Assembly (NCBI GenBank): GCA_028274825.1
Contig: JAQCMZ010000354.1
Span: forward strand, 1 to 9,206
Length of the DNA: 9,206 nucleotides
Direction: 5' to 3'
DNA from: Haloferacaceae archaeon
Lineage (GTDB): Archaea > Halobacteriota > Halobacteria > Halobacteriales > Haloferacaceae
Positions 5,906 to 9,206 of this stretch are shown piece after piece; positions within the stretch are counted from its first letter, which is position 1; every line of letters begins with the position of its first letter. The translations under genes and the position numbers were made by a program. A model generated the notes under the pieces. It was given only the letters and a program-made list of their open reading frames with translations. It did not search any database and had not been told where the DNA came from.

Positions 5906-7234
5906 ATGAGAGTCCTCTCGCTGATTGTCGTCGGTTTATTACTGACTCTGTTGGCCGGAGCGGGAGCGTCGACTGGGGGTGCCTCTGCCTCTGTCCCGGT
6001 CATAGTCGGAGAAGATATCCTGGGGGCCCCGGCAGCGGAAACTAATATTCAGTTGTCTCCGGATGCAGACGCATCTGTCATCCAGAGCGGAGAGACCGCA
6101 GACGTGAGCGTTCAGGCAAATAATCAGTCCGGGAACCGTGTGCTATCGGTGCCATCCGCTGAGCTTGAACAGACGAGTCTAGACCGTCATCACGGAAATC
6201 TCGCCTCTGCAATCGATTCTGAAGTGACGCGTGTCAGCAACCAGATCAACGCGGTTGCTGTCGTTGACCACGTGGAGTCGGCGCCTAATGAAGATGAACG
6301 CGAGATTCGAACCCTTGATGCAGTCACACAAATTGAACAAGCTGAAGTGTCACTCAATCGACGGCAGCGTGACGCGATTCAGGCACATTCACAGGGTGAA
6401 CTCACAGATAGCGAATTCCTTGTCGAGATGGGACGCATTGCCGCACGGGCGAATTCGCTTCGCGATCGGCTGGATGCTCTCCGGCCGTATACGTCGGATT
6501 TTGGCCTCGAAACCCGCCGAATAAACCTCGAATTCCGGCTTCAGACGTATGACGGCCCAGTCCGGTCACACGCGGAGGATATCGTCCGTGGTAACACTCC
6601 TGCAGGGCCGATATACGTCGAAACCGGCGGTGGATCAGTAACCATGGCAGCGATGATCGATGACCAATATGTCCGCGAGACATTCCGCGGCAGCCGGTGG
6701 GAACGCTCGGGAGAAACGTTCGACTCGCTGAGAGACGCTGAGAATATCACCTCTCGGGCCTATCCAGAGACGTGGGCCAAACAGACGAATCGTGAATCGA
6801 CCGGGTCTGGGGGGATCTTCCGAGTTGGAGTCTCCAATCCGGAGGGAAGTCTCACCACATTCGTCGGGACTGGCAGTAACCAGGTGTTCAAAGAGCACCA
6901 ACGATTCAATCTTGCCGAATTGAATCCCGATACGTATCGCGTGGTGACTGAAGAGGGATTAGAGGCGACTGTGATGTATAGTTATCGTGGCGGGCCCGCC
7001 CGTGTGGCGATCCGCGACTCTGACACCGGCGAGCCGATTGAGGGTGTAGTGGTGACTGTCGGTATCGGTGCACGGGCGACGACGGTCGGAGTAACCGACT
7101 CCAGCGGGCTCGTCTGGACGCTTGAACCCGGCGAGACGTACCGTATTCAGGGGGTTGCGGATGGTCCGTCTGTCGTCCGTGTCGACGAAATCGAGCCTCG
7201 AGAGCCGACGACACCCGACGACTCCTCTGATTAG
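5906..7234 (+). CDS. Secreted protein with helical domain and C-terminal Ig-like domain
   Basis: This 442-residue protein begins with a signal peptide (MRVLSLIVVGLLLTLLAGAG, then a small-residue segment to about 27). Residues 135-195 are predicted helical or coiled coil and include LNRRQRDAIQAHSQGELTDS, then EFLVEMGRIAARANSLRDRL. Such a segment is seen in haloarchaeal secreted proteins annotated as DUF7094/DUF7096; I recall those numbers but could not check them. Residues 365-415 resemble a carboxypeptidase-regulatory or Ig-like repeat (DTGEPIEGVVVTV ... TDSSGLVWTLEPGETYRI). There is no C-terminal transmembrane segment, so it is probably exported rather than anchored. The ATG at 5906 is chosen from the TATA box and signal peptide. 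It is divergent from the membrane winged-helix gene and 108 bp upstream of the pilin-like gene, suggesting a shared role at the cell surface. The molecular function is unknown. Confidence 0.75.
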   Translation: MRVLSLIVVGLLLTLLAGAGASTGGASASVPVIVGEDILGAPAAETNIQLSPDADASVIQSGETADVSVQANNQSGNRVLSVPSAELEQTSLDRHHGNLASAIDSEVTRVSNQINAVAVVDHVESAPNEDEREIRTLDAVTQIEQAEVSLNRRQRDAIQAHSQGELTDSEFLVEMGRIAARANSLRDRLDALRPYTSDFGLETRRINLEFRLQTYDGPVRSHAEDIVRGNTPAGPIYVETGGGSVTMAAMIDDQYVRETFRGSRWERSGETFDSLRDAENITSRAYPETWAKQTNRESTGSGGIFRVGVSNPEGSLTTFVGTGSNQVFKEHQRFNLAELNPDTYRVVTEEGLEATVMYSYRGGPARVAIRDSDTGEPIEGVVVTVGIGARATTVGVTDSSGLVWTLEPGETYRIQGVADGPSVVRVDEIEPREPTTPDDSSD

Positions 7235-7312
7235 CAATATTGAGGCCCCTGCGAGGAGCGACGCGACGTGAGCGACTCTGGCGGGAGGATCGAGACGACT
7301 CACCCGAATAGC

Positions 7313-7322
7313 TAAATAAAAA
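7313..7322 (+). promoter_or_regulatory. TATA box for the pilin-like gene
   Basis: TAAATAAAAA is centred about 26 bases before the GTG at 7343, which fits a leaderless transcript beginning at that GTG. The pilin-like gene therefore probably has its own promoter and does not depend only on read-through from the gene before it. Confidence 0.6.
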
Positions 7323-7342
7323 CGGACAGGGAACTGCTCTCG

Positions 7343-7852
7343 GTGCCACGAGTAGACTCTCGGTCTGAAAGACGGTCTGGGATTCGGGCTGACCGAGGCG
7401 GCGTTTGTTCGCCGGTTGCCAGTGTTCTTTTGCTCGGACTCGTCGTTGCCCTCGCAGGGACTGTTATGGGTGCTGTGTTCTGTGTCGCCCCTGAACTCAC
7501 TGACCCGCCGTCGAGTGCTTCCCTGTCGGCTTCCGCGAGCGGCGGCCGGATTGACCTCGTTCACCGTGGTGGCGACCAGATTGATGTTCAGCAGGTCACA
7601 GTATTTGTCCAGATTAACGGAGAACCACTCACTAAACAACCACCGATTCCGTTCTTCGCAGCAGAAGGGTTCCGGTCAGCCCCAACAGGGCCATTCAATA
7701 GCGCGTCAGAACACACGTGGAGGCCGGGAGAGCGTGCAAGCTTCCGGGTCGCGACGACGAACGACCCGCATCCTACCAGTGGGGACAGCGTTGAGATCAG
7801 AGTCTCGGTCCGTGGTCAACCGATCGCGACGACCGATACTCGGGTAGAGTAG
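7343..7852 (+). CDS. Type IV pilin-like protein
   Basis: This 169-residue protein has a charged leader (1-20), then RGG-VCSPV (18-24) and a hydrophobic helix (about 24-47). This resembles the haloarchaeal class III prepilin signal (RG before VSPV), with processing by the prepilin peptidase PibD expected after Gly20. The mature domain is beta-rich: a DLVHRGGDQIDV motif (71-82), common in haloarchaeal pilin-like proteins, then GEPLTKQPPIPFF and a C-terminal beta segment. There are two oddities. A Cys sits at position 22, between the Val and the SPV of the usual motif, and a second Cys at 47 closes the hydrophobic segment. The GTG start agrees with the TATA box at 7313-7322. It is probably a minor pilin or pilus-like surface component. 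The pilin-like class is fairly sure, the exact role unknown. Confidence 0.75.
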   Translation: MPRVDSRSERRSGIRADRGGVCSPVASVLLLGLVVALAGTVMGAVFCVAPELTDPPSSASLSASASGGRIDLVHRGGDQIDVQQVTVFVQINGEPLTKQPPIPFFAAEGFRSAPTGPFNSASEHTWRPGERASFRVATTNDPHPTSGDSVEIRVSVRGQPIATTDTRVE

Positions 7853-8304
7853 TAACTAGCAACGTGGCCCGCAGTGACGCATGACCTTGCCCGAGTCGAA
7901 CGGGAACACCAAGTGGCGTATACCGCCCCCATACCGAATATCGAACTGCCAACATCTAATACTCGATTCGGTGAGTCACTTCAACGTCACCCCGGCTGAC
8001 TGCCGTCGTGAATCACCGTTACAGGCGGTTCCAGACAACCGCCATCGCCCCCGAGACCGTCCACTCCGTCACGGTGGCCCGGCGCCGACTGGTCACTGTG
8101 TGCGCCGAGTGGATAAAAATAGAGTATCCGCGAGTGCAGACACTCGTGAGCCATCAGCACAGAGACGACACACTGTCTCAGCAGACTGGTGATTCGCTCT
8201 CTCAGCTTCTCAGGTGGATTAACTGTGCTGTCTTCTCGCCTGGTGACGGAGTGGCGTCTTCTCGAAGGACGTGACCGACCTGGCCGGGAGATTCTGTTCC
8301 TGGC
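7853..8304. other. Non-coding or weakly coding gap
   Basis: About 450 bases lie between the convergent pilin-like and methyltransferase genes. Two overlapping plus-strand frames exist, from ATG 7881 (103 codons) and GTG 8008 (88 codons). Both have arginine/histidine-rich, non-acidic products and mixed third positions, and I do not accept either as a full-length gene. A tRNA T-arm-like stretch near 7890-7906 has no matching acceptor stem. The only structured part is 8111-8147, listed separately. No obvious terminator follows either flanking gene. Confidence 0.5.
8111..8147. other. Two adjacent small hairpins around an AT-rich box
   Basis: GGATA (8111-8115) pairs with TATCC (8125-8129) around an A-rich loop. 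CGAGTG (8131-8136) pairs with CACTCG (8141-8146) around CAGA. The loop ATAAAAAT (8113-8120) would act as a plus-strand TATA box for a leaderless GTG at 8146, which opens a 42-codon frame ending at 8274. Alternatively the minus-strand T run (TATTTTTAT) could end methyltransferase transcripts. Neither role is established. Confidence 0.3.
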
Positions 8305-8970
8305 TCAATCTGTCTCGGCAACCCCTTCGACTGCAGCCGCCGGCTTCTTTCCCACCGGGACACGTGCGATTGTCGTGATAGCGACGTCGGTGTTCCGCGG
8401 TGGACCCATAATATGATGCTCCCACTCTACAAATCCGGCGTCTTCGAACATCCGGTCGGCTTCGTCCTCGCCGTAAAACAGCATGATAGCGTCAGCAACA
8501 CGCGCCTTGAGACTGTTTTTCGGATAGTTGGGTCCGACGACCAGAACTCGGCCACCGGGTTTGGTCACTCGCCGGAGTTCGGCCAGCGCCTCCTCAGGGT
8601 GCGGCCAATATTCGATTGACCCGGACGACCACACGTGATCGAAGGCGCCGTCAGCAAACGGGAGATTTTCGGCGTCTCCGCGGTAAAACCGAACCGGGTC
8701 GTGTTTCCCGAACTTTCCCCAGGCTTTCTCCATCTGATGAACACTCTGGTCGAGGCCGTGGATATTATCGGCACGTTCGAGTAGCCCCTCAGTGCCAAAC
8801 CCAGTCCCACATCCGACGTCGAGAACGCGATCTGTCTGTTCGACGTTGAGCAACTCGAGCGCGTCTGTGCGCATCTCCTCGGTCCAGAAGAGCGGATTCA
8901 CCCGGTCGTACACCGTGGAGAGATACTTGTAGAACAGGCGTGCGCGGTCCTTATTCTCAAGAATACCCAT
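8305..8970 (-). CDS. SAM-dependent methyltransferase, quinone methyltransferase-like
   Basis: This 221-residue class I methyltransferase has the SAM-binding motif I VLDVGCGTG (49-57), an acidic residue ending the second strand (Asp74 in HGLDQS), GDAENLPF (98-105), WSSGSIEYW (114-122) and RRVTKPGGRVLVVGPNYPK (133-151). The N-terminus MGILENKDRARLFYKYLSTV and the SIEYWPHPEEAL segment resemble archaeal proteins annotated as 2-methyl-6-phytylbenzoquinol-type methyltransferases (plant VTE3-like). The likely role is methylating a membrane quinone ring such as menaquinone; the substrate is not shown. I chose the ATG at 8968-8970 over an in-frame start at 9057 because family similarity begins at MGILENK and a TATA box sits about 27-32 bases upstream. 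The last ~17 residues are a low-similarity tail. It is a single gene with no operon partner in view. Confidence 0.85.
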   Translation of the reverse strand: MGILENKDRARLFYKYLSTVYDRVNPLFWTEEMRTDALELLNVEQTDRVLDVGCGTGFGTEGLLERADNIHGLDQSVHQMEKAWGKFGKHDPVRFYRGDAENLPFADGAFDHVWSSGSIEYWPHPEEALAELRRVTKPGGRVLVVGPNYPKNSLKARVADAIMLFYGEDEADRMFEDAGFVEWEHHIMGPPRNTDVAITTIARVPVGKKPAAAVEGVAETD

Positions 8971-8996
8971 CTCTACCAGACACAGAATCCGCTGAA

Positions 8997-9002
8997 TTAT
9001 AA
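8997..9002 (-). promoter_or_regulatory. TATA box for the methyltransferase gene
   Basis: TTATAA on the minus strand lies 27-32 bases before the ATG at 8970, the expected position for a leaderless transcript. It excludes translation from the longer in-frame start at 9057, because that start would lie upstream of the promoter. Confidence 0.65.
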
Positions 9003-9053
9003 CGATACGGTTTCTGTCCGATTGATGACTGCTCTCAGACAGGATCGTCCCGC

Positions 9054-9143
9054 TCAACGGTGATCATAGCGTACAAGCGCCACACTCTCGTCAACCAGCG
9101 GGTAGAGCGGCTCGGAGAGGTGGTACAACTCGACCAGAGTCAT
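9054..9143 (-). CDS. Small ORF of uncertain status at the right edge
   Basis: An ATG at 9143-9141 opens a 29-codon minus-strand frame beginning MTLVELYHLSEPLYPLVDES. Composition is GC3-rich and acidic/hydrophobic, more protein-like than a random frame. A GTG at 9170 could add nine residues. It directly follows an in-frame TGA at 9173-9171, which ends an open frame (WHTESAPAPEH) entering from the right edge. This may be a short gene, or the 3' end of a longer gene with a nonsense change. No TATA box is visible before the ATG. I do not recognise the product. Confidence 0.3.
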   Translation of the reverse strand: MTLVELYHLSEPLYPLVDESVALVRYDHR

Positions 9144-9206
9144 CACTGAAGGCCCACCCGCACGTCTCACTCAGTGTTCAGGCGCCGGAGCAGACTCCGT
9201 GTGCCA

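Noticed and set aside
7885..7915. tRNA T-arm-like sequence on the minus strand (GTTCGACT flanked by C/G)
   Set aside because: Only four of five stem pairs form, and no matching acceptor, D or anticodon arms were found at the required distances.
7881..8192. 103-codon plus-strand frame after the pilin-like gene
   Set aside because: The first ~12 codons look coding, but the rest is arginine/histidine-rich with mixed third positions and overlaps another open frame; there is no promoter or motif.
8971..9057. 29-residue N-terminal extension of the methyltransferase
   Set aside because: Family similarity begins at MGILENK (8970), and the TATA box at 8997-9002 lies inside the extension.
1..9206. 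CRISPR array, integrase, toxin-antitoxin or defence system
   Set aside because: No regularly spaced repeats, integrase motifs or recognisable defence domains were seen on either strand.

Overview
The window looks haloarchaeal (class Halobacteria). The evidence is acidic D/E-rich proteins, divergently spaced genes with AT-rich boxes about 25-30 bp before leaderless starts, a membrane-anchored winged-helix protein of a haloarchaeal type, a type IV pilin-like protein with an RG-G/V-x-SPV leader, and a methyltransferase beginning MGILENK. By eye the GC content is moderate rather than very high. No genus can be assigned. No rRNA, tRNA, CRISPR array or intact insertion sequence was found.

Layout, left to right. 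Positions 1-91 hold the 5' part of an unrecognised minus-strand gene that leaves the window. Positions 92-499 are poorly coding and contain at most a short degraded reading frame (265-474). Positions 500-2094 carry two overlapping minus-strand genes, both DUF457/YdjM-like membrane 'metal-dependent hydrolase' proteins. The downstream copy keeps the family's metal-binding histidines; the upstream copy has lost most of them and gained an acidic tail. A perfect GC-rich hairpin (2182-2205) lies between this pair and the etfB-etfA operon (4106 to 2362, minus strand), which encodes the two subunits of an electron transfer flavoprotein.

Positions 4399-7852 look like one surface or pilus-related module. 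A minus-strand gene encodes a signal peptide, an extracytoplasmic domain, one transmembrane helix and a cytoplasmic winged helix, so it is a candidate membrane-bound one-component regulator. Divergent from it, a plus-strand gene encodes a secreted helical plus Ig-like protein, followed by a type IV pilin-like gene. The 238-bp divergent intergenic region holds a clear TATA box for the plus-strand gene, a 7-bp inverted repeat directly against it, and a matching half-site against an AT-rich box facing the other way.

Positions 7853-8304 contain no convincing gene, only weak small ORFs and hairpins. A minus-strand SAM-dependent methyltransferase of a quinone-methyltransferase-like type occupies 8305-8970, with a well-placed leaderless promoter. 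The right edge (9054-9206) has a short ORF of uncertain status.

The most interesting part is the 4399-7852 module: a regulator that could sense outside the cell, a secreted partner and a pilin-like protein around a shared, palindrome-bearing promoter region. Its function is inferred, not shown. The second point of interest is the tandem hydrolase pair, in which one copy looks catalytically dead.
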